Below, piece after piece: positions 8,597 through 17,733 of a stretch of DNA of 64,000 bases. Location: positions 1 to 64,000 of the forward strand of contig CAZITQ010000016.1 in NCBI GenBank assembly GCA_964542165.1. The letters run 5' to 3'. This stretch comes from CAYTBN01 sp964542165. GTDB lineage: Bacteria; Myxococcota_A; UBA796; UBA9615; CAYRNR01. How positions within the stretch are numbered: position 1 is the first letter of the stretch; each line of letters starts with the position of its first letter. The notes beneath the pieces were generated by a model. The model did no database searches and had not been told where the DNA came from. It was given only the letters and a program-made list of their open reading frames with translations. The translations under genes were made by a program, and so were the position numbers.

Positions 8597-9355
8597 TCAT
8601 CGCCTACGCGTCGCCCGGGTCTCGTCCGCGGCCACATCGAGGGCCTCGTCTTCGCTCAGGGAGCCACGCTCCCTCGCATTTCCCACCGCGGCCTCGACGT
8701 CGGAGGCCGGCAGGGCCGCCCGGCGGAGGCGGACGATCAGGTCGTCCACGAATGCCCGCAGCTCCGCCGGGGCCACATCCGCCGGCAGCCGCGCGGCGTC
8801 TGGGATCTCGATCTCGGAGAGCAGGAACGCCAGCTGGGCCGGCGTGCACCCACCGTCCTTGGCCAGCGCATGGTCCAGTGCGGATTCCGCGTGGTACCCG
8901 GCCTGCTCGAGGTACATCAGGTCGACCAGATCCCGTTCCTCGGAGCGGGACAGCAGCGTTGTGAGCTTGTTCGCGAGGATCTCCTCGGGTGGATCGACTC
9001 GGACTCCATCGCGGTCGGGCTTGTCCTCGACGACCTGTGGCGTCTGCTCCAGGACCAGGTCGACGACCACGGCTCCGTCCTCGCGTGTCAACAGGTGACG
9101 CTCGAACCCAGGGGCGGCCTGCCGGGTCTCCATCCTGGTACCGAGGGAACGCGCCACCTCGACGAGGACGTGTCGAGCCCGCCCGAAAGCGTCGTCATCC
9201 ACCGTGAACAGGTCCAGGTCCGCCGTCTGCCGGTGGTGGAGGTGATAGCCCGCCAGGGCGGCCCCTTCCGTGAGGAAGAACGACCCCTCTCGCTCGAAGA
9301 ACGCGGCCAGGATGTCCCGCTGCAGGGCCGTCAGGCTAGGCGACGAGGAGGCCAT
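8597..9355 (-). CDS. AbiEii-type nucleotidyltransferase (DUF1814), probable toxin-like component
   Basis: A 252-residue protein of the AbiEii/DUF1814 nucleotidyltransferase family. The N-terminal motif GAALAGYHLHHRQTADLDLF (residues 31-50) gives the Gly pair and the Asp46/Asp48 metal-binding pair. The later segment EEILANKLTTLLSRSEERDL matches the conserved K-x-x-A-x-x-x-R-x-x-x-RD block. Members of this family act as type IV-like toxins or nucleotidyltransferases that modify tRNA in some systems. The upstream 98-codon gene overlaps it by 20 bases and is the likely partner. Length is normal for the family. Its exact target is unknown. Confidence 0.85.
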   Translation of the reverse strand: MASSSPSLTALQRDILAAFFEREGSFFLTEGAALAGYHLHHRQTADLDLFTVDDDAFGRARHVLVEVARSLGTRMETRQAAPGFERHLLTREDGAVVVDLVLEQTPQVVEDKPDRDGVRVDPPEEILANKLTTLLSRSEERDLVDLMYLEQAGYHAESALDHALAKDGGCTPAQLAFLLSEIEIPDAARLPADVAPAELRAFVDDLIVRLRRAALPASDVEAAVGNARERGSLSEDEALDVAADETRATRRR

Positions 9356-9632
9356 CGCTCCGCCAGCCCTCGATGAGGAAGGTCCAGAACCGTTGGCGGC
9401 GCCCCAGGCGCCGGGAGATGCGTGGCAGGAGGTCGGCCACCTCCCGCGGCGTGAGGAAGAACCAGACGTCGATGTCCCGCGCCTCCCGCAGCATCTTCCC
9501 GGCCAACCGCTCGCGGTTCCACTCGTCGTCCCCGGCCAGCACGGCGCGGAGCTCCGCGATGGAGACGTCCTCGTCCCAGAGGAAGTAGGGTCGCAGGCCT
9601 TCCGCCTGCATGTCGGTGGTCAGCGGACGCAT
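9336..9632 (-). CDS. small partner protein upstream of the nucleotidyltransferase
   Basis: A 98-residue protein with PYFLWDEDVSIAELRAVL, then KMLREARDIDVWFFLTPREV and a C-terminal part with LGRRQRFWTFLIEGW. This looks like the uncharacterised small proteins found directly before DUF1814 nucleotidyltransferases, where the pair is usually read as antitoxin plus toxin; that role is inference. Its 3' end overlaps the start of the nucleotidyltransferase by 20 bases, which suggests coupled translation. Start choice is uncertain: an ATG four codons upstream and a third ATG seven codons downstream are both in frame, and none has a clear Shine-Dalgarno. Confidence 0.6.
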   Translation of the reverse strand: MRPLTTDMQAEGLRPYFLWDEDVSIAELRAVLAGDDEWNRERLAGKMLREARDIDVWFFLTPREVADLLPRISRRLGRRQRFWTFLIEGWRSDGLLVA

Positions 9633-9663
9633 CGAAGGCAGCATAGCAAGCAAGGACCGGGAC

Positions 9664-9969
9664 TCAGTGGCAGAGTCCGGAACTCTCGCAGGTGAAGGTC
9701 TCGCCGGTGGTGAAGGTGTCGTACAGGGCGTGGTTGGTGTCGACGTCGTGGGGGTCGTTGTCGTCGGAACCGTCGCCCCAGTCGGTGTTCTCGCTGTGCA
9801 GGACGGCGTCGGCCTCCAGAGAGATGGCACCGCCCCGATCGGCGAAGTAGTCCGATCTCGCGGTGCTCTCCAGGCTGAGGGTTGCCCAGAGGACGTCGAC
9901 AGACAGACCGCCCCCCGAGACATCACACTCCCTCCCACCACCCCTGTCACAAGAGGGAAGGGAGGTCAC
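9664..9969 (-). pseudogene. C-terminal remnant of a beta-helix-type exported protein
   Basis: The frame reads LEADAVLHSENTDWGDGSDD, NDPHDVDTNHALYDTF and ends TGETFTCESSGLCH. The pattern of a short rung, DNDPxDV and a closing FTC-x-x-x-GC is what I associate with the extreme C terminus of beta-helix surface proteins in this kind of genome. There is no signal peptide, no lipobox, and only a GTG far upstream as possible start, without a ribosome-binding site. I read it as the stump of a longer gene whose 5' part is lost. A short intact gene is the alternative. Confidence 0.5.
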
Positions 9970-10024
9970 GCTGGCAGCGATATGGTGATTCGGCGGGATG
10001 AGCGACGGAAGACGGAGGCGGGGA

Positions 10025-10591
10025 CTACCGCCCGAAGGTCGCGGTGATCTTGGCTTTGGCCAGGGTGTTCATGTTGATCATCACGCCGATCATGGCCGCG
10101 GACGGATCGGGGGGCACGGGGAGCTTGTCGACCTTCAGGGCGTGGACCGTGAAGATGTAGTGGTGCTCGCCGGTGCCGGGCGGGGGGCAGGCGCCGCCGT
10201 AGACCGGGTAGCCGCCGTCGTTGCGTCCCTGCTGGGCGCCCTTGGGCGGGTCCGCGCCGTTGCCGACCCCCTCGGGGAGGCTCGTGACGTCCGCGGGGAT
10301 GTCGTAGATCTGCCAGTGCCACCAGCCGCTGCCCGAGGGCACGTCGGGATCGTAGACGGTGATGGCGAAGCTCTTGGTGCCCTCGGGGGCGTTGGCCCAC
10401 TCCAGCCTCGGCGACAGGTTGGGCCACTCACAGCCCATGCTGGGGACGTAACCCAGCTGCTTCTCGCCCAGGGTCTGGCCCTCCTGGATGTCGGGGCTGG
10501 TGAGCGTGAAGTCCTGGGCCGAGGCCACACCCGCCTGGAGCGCGAGCAGGAGCCCGAAGGCGGTGACGACTGCGGTGATCTTTCCGTGCAT
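10025..10591 (-). CDS. exported PEBP/YbhB family protein
   Basis: A 188-residue phosphatidylethanolamine-binding-protein homologue (YbhB/YbcL branch). It has a Sec signal (MHGKITAVVTAFGLLLALQA, cleavage near ASAQ), then FTLTSPDIQEGQTLGEKQLG. The family core follows: LSPRLEWANAPEGTKSFAIT, VYDPDVPSGSGWWHWQIYDI with the DPD and HW ligand-pocket residues, and CPPPGTGEHHYIFTVHAL. Bacterial members are periplasmic or cytosolic and bind phospholipid-like ligands; function is seldom known. GGGAGGAGGG precedes the ATG. The 105-base region upstream contains a small ACCCC/GGGGT hairpin but no clear promoter. Confidence 0.92.
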   Translation of the reverse strand: MHGKITAVVTAFGLLLALQAGVASAQDFTLTSPDIQEGQTLGEKQLGYVPSMGCEWPNLSPRLEWANAPEGTKSFAITVYDPDVPSGSGWWHWQIYDIPADVTSLPEGVGNGADPPKGAQQGRNDGGYPVYGGACPPPGTGEHHYIFTVHALKVDKLPVPPDPSAAMIGVMINMNTLAKAKITATFGR

Positions 10592-10696
10592 GGGTAACCC
10601 TCCTCCCGTTGTTGGTCAAACACAGGTCGAGGGATCATGCCATAACCCCACTAAAGGGGTGGTATTTCACCACAACTGCAGAAGGCTCGTCCGGGC

Positions 10697-11650
10697 TCAG
10701 AAGGCCAGCCCCAGCGCCTCGCGCCAGGCCCCGTCGTCCACGCCGTTGCGGTTCCAGTAGTCCAGCAGGACCGCGTGGGTCAGCTCCGCGGAGGTGATCG
10801 CCCGGCCATGGTCGTCCCGCTCCTCCCAGGTCAGGATGCGGTGGGGGAAGGCCCGCTCGAAGGTGAACGCGACCGACCGGCCGAGATCCGGGTAGGTGAG
10901 GGTGTACTCGCCCACGGCCCCCTGCCCGCGGGTGGCGGACGGGCTCCACTCGAGGCTCGCCTCGGCCGGGTACACGCCGATCTCCCGGTGGGCCATCCGC
11001 AGGAAGTGGGCGGCGGGGATGGCCGCGACCTCGCCGACGGGCAGGGACGAGGGGTCCCGACGGATCCGCGAGAACAGCTCCTCCTCGACCAGGGCGTCGC
11101 CGACGTCGGCCGTGCGGTCCCCTTCCCCCTGGAAGTAGGAGCGCTGCTCGGCCCGGTACCCGCCTTCCCGGCGGTTGAGCTGGGTGAAGGCGTTGCCGCA
11201 CCACTCCTGCATCGACGAGGTGCGCTTGAGGGTCGGCGACCCGTCCACGGGGGTGAACACCGACGTCATCACGGTGTAGGGGTAGACCCCGGTGTAGAAG
11301 CGGCGGGTCGCGTTGAGCTTGAGGATCGGCACCGCGTCGTCCCGCTCGCCGAACTCGTGCTTGACCTGGGGCCCGGTCAGGAAGTCCTCGGTCACGAAGA
11401 TCAGCACCGCCTCGCCCTCGTGCACCTCCCCGTAACGGGACTGCCGTAGCTCGTAGCGGCCGATCTCGGCCAGACCCTGGTACCAGTAACGCTCGAAGGT
11501 GCGGTGGGTGCGGGCGGCCTCCAATGGCGTGAGGGGTTCTGCGGGGTCGTGGGCGACCGGTCGGGCCTGGATCTCCGTGGCGCCCACACAGACGACGGCA
11601 CCACCGAGGGCCAGGGCCACCGCGAGGACGCTCGCAGACACAGGACGCAT
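10697..11650 (-). CDS. secreted conserved protein, unknown function
   Basis: A 317-residue protein with a signal peptide (MRPVSASVLAVALALGGAVV). The mature part opens with a WYQGLAEIGRYELRQSRYGE block and VHEGEAVLIFVTEDFLTGPQ, followed by FYTGVYPYTVMTSVFTPVDG. These motifs belong to a secreted family that I recall being labelled, misleadingly, as septum formation inhibitor Maf in some genomes. It has none of the Maf nucleotide-binding motifs, so I do not adopt that name. The C-terminal third is LTYPDLGRSVAFTFERAFPH, beta-rich. It lies between the PEBP gene and the cyclophilin gene on the same strand with gaps of about 100 bases on either side. Confidence 0.75.
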   Translation of the reverse strand: MRPVSASVLAVALALGGAVVCVGATEIQARPVAHDPAEPLTPLEAARTHRTFERYWYQGLAEIGRYELRQSRYGEVHEGEAVLIFVTEDFLTGPQVKHEFGERDDAVPILKLNATRRFYTGVYPYTVMTSVFTPVDGSPTLKRTSSMQEWCGNAFTQLNRREGGYRAEQRSYFQGEGDRTADVGDALVEEELFSRIRRDPSSLPVGEVAAIPAAHFLRMAHREIGVYPAEASLEWSPSATRGQGAVGEYTLTYPDLGRSVAFTFERAFPHRILTWEERDDHGRAITSAELTHAVLLDYWNRNGVDDGAWREALGLAF

Positions 11651-11761
11651 GCTCGCTCTCCAACCTCCCCGCCGTTGGAGATTGGACTACGAACGGGCGA
11701 AACGAGGCGCCAGCGAGCCGCTGCCGTGCAGGGCCTGTCGAGGGGGGGCGAGGGGCCGGGT

Positions 11762-12535
11762 CTAGGGCTTGCCGTCCACGATCCGAACCGTGGCGATCGT
11801 CGACGGCCACCCGTCTTCGGGACCGGTCATGCCGTAGCGGGAGTGCTCGGCGCCGTTGGTGGAACCCTTCTTGAGGCCGTCGACCACGTCCATGCCCTCG
11901 ACCACCATGCCGAACACCGCGTACTCGTCGTCCAGGTAGGACTTGTCCTGCAGCACGATGAAGAACTGCGAGCCCGCGGAGTCGGGGGACTTCTTGCGGG
12001 CCATGGAGATGGCACCGCGGACGTTGCGCAGCTCGGGGTGGATCTCCCGCTCGATGGTCCAGCCCGGGCCGCCCGCTCCCTGGCCGTCCGGGCTGCCGCC
12101 CTGGGCCATGAAGGTGGGCAGCACCCGGTGGAAGACCGTGCCGTCGTAGAACTCCTGCTCCGCCAGTCGGATGAAGTTCTCCACCGTCTTGGGGGTCTTG
12201 TCCTTGGCGAGCTGGATCACGATCTCGCCGCCGCCCTCGACGGTGATCACCGCGTGGGGATCGGCGTACTCGCCGATCACGTGGTCCTGGCTCGGCCGCG
12301 CGGGCTTGGGCTCCTTGTCCAGGAGCTCGGGGGACGGGGCGATGTCGGCGGACGCGTCACCGCCGTCGCCCTTGTCGGCGGCGGGCTTGGCGGGCCCGGG
12401 CTTCTCGTCACCGTCACCGGCGGCCGGCGCTTCGCCCGCGTCCGCGGCATCGGCAGAGCCGCAGGCGCCGAGGACGCCGAGCAAGAGGATCAGCAGGCCG
12501 CAGGACAACAGGATGGTCCAGTTCGTGGTGCGCAT
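11762..12535 (-). CDS. peptidyl-prolyl cis-trans isomerase, cyclophilin type, lipoprotein
   Basis: A 257-residue periplasmic protein. It has a lipobox (GVLGAC) after MRTTNWTILLSCGLLILLL and a 70-residue Ala/Asp/Lys-rich linker. The cyclophilin domain from about residue 90 has VENFIRLAEQEFYDGTVFHR with the catalytic Arg in FHR, then VLPTFMAQGGSPDGQGAGGP, SAGSQFFIVLQDKSYLDDEY and FGMVVEGMDVVD. It catalyses proline isomerisation in exported proteins; the target is unknown. The ATG is supported by GGAGG 6 bases before it; longer in-frame extensions lack a signal peptide. The Trp of eukaryotic cyclophilins that binds cyclosporin is not present in the corresponding stretch, as is usual in bacteria. 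Confidence 0.93.
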   Translation of the reverse strand: MRTTNWTILLSCGLLILLLGVLGACGSADAADAGEAPAAGDGDEKPGPAKPAADKGDGGDASADIAPSPELLDKEPKPARPSQDHVIGEYADPHAVITVEGGGEIVIQLAKDKTPKTVENFIRLAEQEFYDGTVFHRVLPTFMAQGGSPDGQGAGGPGWTIEREIHPELRNVRGAISMARKKSPDSAGSQFFIVLQDKSYLDDEYAVFGMVVEGMDVVDGLKKGSTNGAEHSRYGMTGPEDGWPSTIATVRIVDGKP

Positions 12536-12686
12536 GGGGAACCTCCGTGTGCGTCGGAACGCCGCCGGATTCCAGCGCAGGCCATGGGCGGCCGTCAAGG
12601 GGGGGATCGCTGCGGCCCGTCCGGCCCCCCGCGGATCTGTTGTATAAGGCAGGGGCGGTCCCCCGCGGGATCGCAGGAGGTGGCCC

Positions 12687-14663
12687 ATGGGGACGGCTCG
12701 CTGGTGCCTGGTGGTCTGCGCGTGGATCGCAGCGGCTCTGTGGCTCGTCGGGTGCGACCCGGCGGGTGACGACGACGACTCGGCGGATCCGGGCCCGGAC
12801 CCGATCCACGTGGACATCGACGCCGAGTGCGACAACGTCAATCCCCTGTATTGCATGCTCCCGTGGCCCTCGAGCCGTTACCTGGAGGCCGACGACACCA
12901 CGAACACGGGCTGGCGGCTGGCCTACGAGCCCGAGGCCTTCCCGATGAACATCAACGACGACGCCTTCGACGTGGAGCCCTACGCCCGCTTCGACGGATT
13001 CCCGCCGTCGGCCCAGATCCTGACGCTGTTCGACAAGCCGGTCGACGCGTCGACCCTGCCGCCGTGGAGCAACTACGACGCCTCGCTGGAGGACGGCTCC
13101 CCCACGGTGCTGCTGGACATGGAGAGCGGCGAGCGGGTGGCCCACTTCGCCGAGTTCGACGTGCGGGCCGAGTACGACTCCGAGATCCTGCTGTACATCC
13201 GCCCGGCGAAGCGGCTCGACGAGGACCGGCGCTACGCCGTGGCCATCCGGGACCTGGAGTACACCGACGGCACACCCGTGGAGGCCAGCGAGGTCTTTGC
13301 CGCGCTGCGGGACGGGGTGATCACCGACGCCGAGCAGGTGGAGGCCCGGAGGCCGGGCTTCGAGGAGATGTTCACCGCGCTGGAGACCGCAGGAGTGGCC
13401 CGAGAGCACCTGATCCAGGCCTGGGACTTCCGCACCGCGTCCGGCGAGGCGATCTGGGGCGACCTGCTGTTCATGCGCGACGACGCGATGGACCGGCTGG
13501 ACGCCGACGGCGGCGGCTGCACCGTCACCGAGGTGCAGGACGAGTACAACGAGGAGTACTACCGGCGCATCGACGGCACGATCACCGTGCCCCTGTACAT
13601 GGACAGCCCCTACGCCCCGGCGTCGCTGGTGCGGGACGCGGACGGCAACCCGTCCTACCAGGGGGACTACGAGGTCGCCTTCGTGGCCTACATCCCGCGC
13701 TCCCTGGCCGAGCCCGGCGCCGATCCCGGGCGGCTGATGACCTACGGCCACGGCTTCTTCGGCTCCGAGGACGAGGTGGGCACCGGCTGGCTGCGGGACC
13801 AGGCCAACACCTACGGCTTCGTGACCACCGGCACCGACTGGGACGGCATGTCCGAGTACGACGTGGCGCCCGCCGCCGCCGCCCTGGCCAACGTCAGCGA
13901 GTTCCCCCACGTGACCCAGCGGCTGATGCAGGGGGTGATCAACTTCCTGGCGTTGACCCGCACCGTGGCCGGCCTCTGCTGGGAGGATCCGGCGTTCCAG
14001 GTCAACGGCCAGACGGCCTTCGATCCCACCGAGCTCTACTACATGGGCATGAGCCAGGGGTCGATCATGGGGGCCACCACCATGGCCCTGTCCCAGGACA
14101 TCGAGCGGGCCGTGCTCAACGTGGGCGCGGCCAACTACCCGCTGATGGAGAGCCGTTCGCAGAACTTCGACGAGTTCGAGCTGATCTACTCGGCCTGGTA
14201 CACCGAGCGCATCGACCGGGAGTTCTACTGGTCGGTGATGGGGAGCCTGTGGGAGCAGTCGGACCCGATCACCTACCTGCCCCACCTGATCTCGGACCCG
14301 CTGCCGGGAAGCCCGGCCAAGAAGATCCTGTACCAGATCGGCCAGTACGACTCGCAGGTGTGCAACATCGCCAGCGACGTGGCCGCACGCACGGCGGGGT
14401 TCACCGAGGTACGGCCCGCGAACCACGACATCTGGGGCCTCGAGGAGGCGAGCCCGGGCACCGACGACGGCTTCGACGGCTCGGCGATCCAGTACTGGTA
14501 CTGCAACGATCCCGAGAGCCCGCCGGGCAACGAGCCCCCGTCAAGCACCGAGGCCCACGAGTGCGTCCGCCGCACCGAGACCGCCCAGATCCAGACCGAC
14601 CGCTTCCTGCGCTCCGAGGGGGTGGTGATCAACCCCTGCGGGGGGGAGTGCATCCAGGAGTAG
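12687..14663 (+). CDS. putative alpha/beta-hydrolase (esterase/lipase-like) lipoprotein
   Basis: A 658-residue lipoprotein: lipobox LVGC after MGTARWCLVVCAWIAAALW, then a DDDDS linker. Residues 30-330 form a beta-rich region resembling the N-terminal part of large bacterial virulence-factor-type lipases. The hydrolase part has RLMTYGHGFFGSEDEVGTGW with an HG oxyanion-type motif. The nucleophile elbow GMSQGS, Ser near residue 455, follows YYM. Candidate acid and base are the Asp in QIGQYDSQV and the His in PANHDIWG. Substrate is unknown. GGAGGTGGCCC lies just before the ATG. A TATAAG box lies about 40 bases upstream but no matching -35 is evident. Confidence 0.78.
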   Translation: MGTARWCLVVCAWIAAALWLVGCDPAGDDDDSADPGPDPIHVDIDAECDNVNPLYCMLPWPSSRYLEADDTTNTGWRLAYEPEAFPMNINDDAFDVEPYARFDGFPPSAQILTLFDKPVDASTLPPWSNYDASLEDGSPTVLLDMESGERVAHFAEFDVRAEYDSEILLYIRPAKRLDEDRRYAVAIRDLEYTDGTPVEASEVFAALRDGVITDAEQVEARRPGFEEMFTALETAGVAREHLIQAWDFRTASGEAIWGDLLFMRDDAMDRLDADGGGCTVTEVQDEYNEEYYRRIDGTITVPLYMDSPYAPASLVRDADGNPSYQGDYEVAFVAYIPRSLAEPGADPGRLMTYGHGFFGSEDEVGTGWLRDQANTYGFVTTGTDWDGMSEYDVAPAAAALANVSEFPHVTQRLMQGVINFLALTRTVAGLCWEDPAFQVNGQTAFDPTELYYMGMSQGSIMGATTMALSQDIERAVLNVGAANYPLMESRSQNFDEFELIYSAWYTERIDREFYWSVMGSLWEQSDPITYLPHLISDPLPGSPAKKILYQIGQYDSQVCNIASDVAARTAGFTEVRPANHDIWGLEEASPGTDDGFDGSAIQYWYCNDPESPPGNEPPSSTEAHECVRRTETAQIQTDRFLRSEGVVINPCGGECIQE

Positions 14664-14708
14664 CGCGCCCGCTGCGCTGCGTCACCGTCCGGTGTTCAGG
14701 CCCCGGCT

Positions 14709-16195
14709 TCAGCCTCCGAAGCGCTCCAGGATCAGATCCGCGGAGATGATGCCCGACTGGTAGATGGTCGGTAGCCCGCTGCCGGGGTGGGTGCCGCCGC
14801 CGACCAGGTAGCAGCGGTCGAACTCCTCGTAGGCGTTGTGGGGCCGCCAGTACAGCATCTGGTCCACGCTGTGGGCCAGGTTGAACACGGCGCCCTCGTA
14901 GACGCTCATGTCGTCCTCCCAGTGGGTCGGTGTGTGGACCGCCTCGGCAACGATGTGCTGCCGCAGATCCGTCAGCCCGGCCCGCTGCTCCATGGCGTCG
15001 AGGATCTTCTCTCGGTAGGCCGGCAGCGTCCGGTCCCAGTCGATGTGGCTGCGGTTGTTGGGGACCGGCACCAGCACGTACAGGGTGGACTGCCCCTCGG
15101 GGGCCAGGGTGTCGTCGGTGACGCAGGCGTTCTGGATGTAGAACGACATGTCGTCGGACAGCACCAGCTGGTCGGCGATCTCGCGGACGTTGGCCTCGTA
15201 GTCCCGGGCGAAGAAGATGTTGTGGTGCGGCATGTCGTACTGCTTGTCCACGCCGAAGTAGAACATCAGGATCGAGCAGGACAGGCCGGCCTTGCTCAGC
15301 TTCATCGGGGTCCAGCGCTTCAGCTGGTTCGGATCGACCAGGTGGGTCATGGCGTGGCCGAAGTCGGCATTGAGCACCACGGCGTCCCCGCGTTCCTCCT
15401 CACCGCCCAAAAGCCGCACGCCCCGGGCCGCCCCCCCTCGACGAGCACCTTCTCGATGGGCGTGTCCAGGTGGATCGTCCCCCCCTCCTCCTCGACGACC
15501 TTGGCCATCGCCGAGCAGATGGCGTTGAGCCCACCGATGGGGTGGTGGACGCCGCCGCTGTGCTCCACGTAGGAGATGATCGAGAACGTCGCCGGGCAGT
15601 TCCACGGCGACATGCCCAGGTACTTGGCCTGGAAGGTGAACGCCAGCTTGAGCGGATCGGGGTCGAAGTACCGCCCCAGGTGGCGAAACAGGCTCTTGTG
15701 GGCGTCCAGGTAGGGCAGGGCGCGCATCAGCTGCAGGCGGGCGAAGTCCCGGGGACCGCCGTAGGGGACCGCCAGGCAGGGGAACAGCTTGTCGAACTTC
15801 TTGGCCTCGTACTTCATGTACTTCTGGAACGCCCGGTACTGGCCCGGCCACAGGCGCTCGATCTGCTCTTGCATCGACGCCTGGTCGCTGCAGGGCAGGA
15901 ACTCGCTGCCGTCGTCGTAGATCAGCCGGTAGAACGGCTCGAGCCGCCGCATATCCAGGTAATCGCTCACCCGGCGCCCGGTGCGGGCGAACACGTCCTC
16001 GAGGATCCACGGCATCATCAGGAAGGTGGGGCCGATGTCGAAGGCGAAGTCCCCCACCTCCAGGCGGCCGTTGCGGCCCCCCACCCGATCCTGCTTCTCG
16101 AATACCTGCACGTCGTGGCCCTTGGCGGCCAGGATCATGGCGGCAGCCAGCCCTCCGGGGCCCGCGCCCACCACGTTGATGCGTGCTCGGGTCAT
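14709..16195 (-). pseudogene. second CrtI/CrtN-type carotenoid desaturase-like gene, broken by a one-base frameshift
   Basis: The 5' part (to about 15430) encodes MTRARINVVGAGPGGLAAAM, the FAD-binding GxGxxG motif and the FDIGPTFLMMP block. The 3' part continues in another frame with VLNADFGHAMTHL, RAGLTDLRQHIVAEAVHTPT and YLVGGGTHPGSGLPTIYQSG, the standard C-terminal FAD motif. Adding one base near 15426, beside a run of seven C, restores one 496-codon enzyme, so this is a recent frameshift or an assembly error. The ATG overlaps the preceding desaturase stop by 4 bases (ATGA). Family members dehydrogenate phytoene or diapophytoene or oxidise carotenoid end groups. Without correction the product is truncated near residue 283. 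Confidence 0.85.
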
Positions 16196-17715
16196 GGTGT
16201 CGTCCCTTTCCCAGCCCCGGAGGGCCGTCCCAGCTCCCGTCCCACGCGGTCGGCCACGGACTGGCCGCACAGGGTCACCATCGGGGTTCCGCCCCCGGGG
16301 TTCACGCTGCCTCCGACGAAGAAGAGGTTGCGGTAGCGGGCGCTCGTCTTGGGCGCCTTGAGCGCGAAGTTGCGGCGGCGGTTGGACACCACGCCGTAGA
16401 TCGATCCCTTGTTGGAGTAGTACATGCGCTGCAGGTCGTCGGGCACCAGCACGTGCTCGGTGACGATGTGCTTGCGCAGATCGGTCAGCCCCATCCGCTC
16501 CAGCTTGTCGTAGACCCGCTCCTTGAGCGCGTCGTAGTCGCCGGGGCCGAAGGGCGGGTCCTGGATGTAGGGGATGTGGGGCAGGATCTTGATGATGTCG
16601 TGCCCCTCCGGTGCGATGTCGCGGTTGGTGGCCGTGGGGCGCACCAGGTAGATCGTCGGGTCGTCTGGCAGCTGCTTCTTGCGGTGGATCTGGGCCAGGA
16701 ACCCTTCGAGATCCCTCGAGAAGAAGAAGTTGTGGTGCTCCAGCTGGTCGTAGATCGTGTCCACGCCCAGGTGGACCACCAGTCCCGAGGCCGCGGGCTC
16801 GTAGAGCAGCTCGTACTTCTTGAGGAACAGCCCGCCCTCGTCCAGCAGCGACCTGTAGGCCGGGATGACCTCCATGTTGGAGACCACCGCGTCCGCCTCG
16901 ACCCGCGTCCCGTCGGCCAGCTCGACGCCGGTGACCCGGTCGCCGTCGCGGGGGATCCGGACCACCTCGGCGCCCAGGTGGACCTCGACGCCCAGCTCCT
17001 CGAGCAGCCGGCGGTAGCCGCGGGCGAGGTTGTACATCCCGCCGCGCACGTACCACAGGCCGAATCCCAGCTGGGAGTAGGGCAGCAGGTTGAGCATCGC
17101 CGGGGCGTCGAAGCAGGACGATCCGACGTACTTGATGAAGAACCCCAGCATGTCGCGCAGGTGGGGCTCGTCCACGTGGCGCGCGATCCCGGCGGACATG
17201 GTCGACAGCAGGTCGGTTCCCGAGAACACCTCACGGGCGCCGTGGCCCCGGGCGATCTCGGCCACCCCGTCCGAGCCCCGCTCCATGTAGGCGTGTTCGG
17301 AGAACCGGTACAGCCGCCGGGAATACTCCATGAAGGCCCAGTAGCCCTCGCCGGCGTCCCCGAGCTTGTCCAGCTCGGCCTCCATCCGGGCCATGTCCGG
17401 GTGCAGGTCCAGGACCGTGCCGTCCTCCCAGAAGCTGCGCCACTGGGGCTGGAGCTCCACCAGCTCGACGTAGTCCTCCATCCGGCGGCCGGCACGTTCC
17501 CAGACCGCCCGGAACAGCTGGGGCAGGATGATGATCGAGGGCCCGAGGTCGAACTCGAACCCGTCCTGGCGCATCAGGTTGAGCTTGCCGCCGATGCGAT
17601 CGTTCTTCTCGTAGACCGAGACGTCGAACCCGTCCGCCGCCAGACAGGCCGCCGCCGAGAGCCCGCCGAGCCCCGCCCCGATGACCGCCACCTTCTCCGT
17701 CCGTTTTCGACTCAT
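16192..17715 (-). CDS. phytoene/diapophytoene desaturase family FAD oxidoreductase
   Basis: A 507-residue CrtI/CrtN-type enzyme. GAGLGGLSAAACLA (residues 13-26) binds FAD, and GGKLNLMRQDGFEFDLGPS and VVSNMEVIPAYRSLL are typical of the family. The C terminus has FFVGGSVNPGGGTPMVTLCG. The family uses FAD to desaturate or oxidise carotenoid backbones at the membrane. Its neighbours are an aldehyde dehydrogenase 18 bases upstream and a second desaturase that overlaps it by 4 bases, the arrangement of C30 carotenoid clusters that make carotenoid aldehydes and acids. Which of the two desaturases acts first cannot be read from sequence. No phytoene or squalene synthase is present in the window. Confidence 0.88.
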   Translation of the reverse strand: MSRKRTEKVAVIGAGLGGLSAAACLAADGFDVSVYEKNDRIGGKLNLMRQDGFEFDLGPSIIILPQLFRAVWERAGRRMEDYVELVELQPQWRSFWEDGTVLDLHPDMARMEAELDKLGDAGEGYWAFMEYSRRLYRFSEHAYMERGSDGVAEIARGHGAREVFSGTDLLSTMSAGIARHVDEPHLRDMLGFFIKYVGSSCFDAPAMLNLLPYSQLGFGLWYVRGGMYNLARGYRRLLEELGVEVHLGAEVVRIPRDGDRVTGVELADGTRVEADAVVSNMEVIPAYRSLLDEGGLFLKKYELLYEPAASGLVVHLGVDTIYDQLEHHNFFFSRDLEGFLAQIHRKKQLPDDPTIYLVRPTATNRDIAPEGHDIIKILPHIPYIQDPPFGPGDYDALKERVYDKLERMGLTDLRKHIVTEHVLVPDDLQRMYYSNKGSIYGVVSNRRRNFALKAPKTSARYRNLFFVGGSVNPGGGTPMVTLCGQSVADRVGRELGRPSGAGKGTTP

Positions 17716-17733
17716 GGAGTCCTCTCCAGCCTC

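Noticed and set aside
10697..11650. Septum formation inhibitor Maf
   Set aside because: The family is sometimes labelled so, but no Maf nucleotide-binding or DxG motif is present and the protein has a signal peptide.
12643..12648. TATAAG as -10 of the esterase-like lipoprotein gene
   Set aside because: No -35 at the right distance; a single hexamer match is expected by chance.
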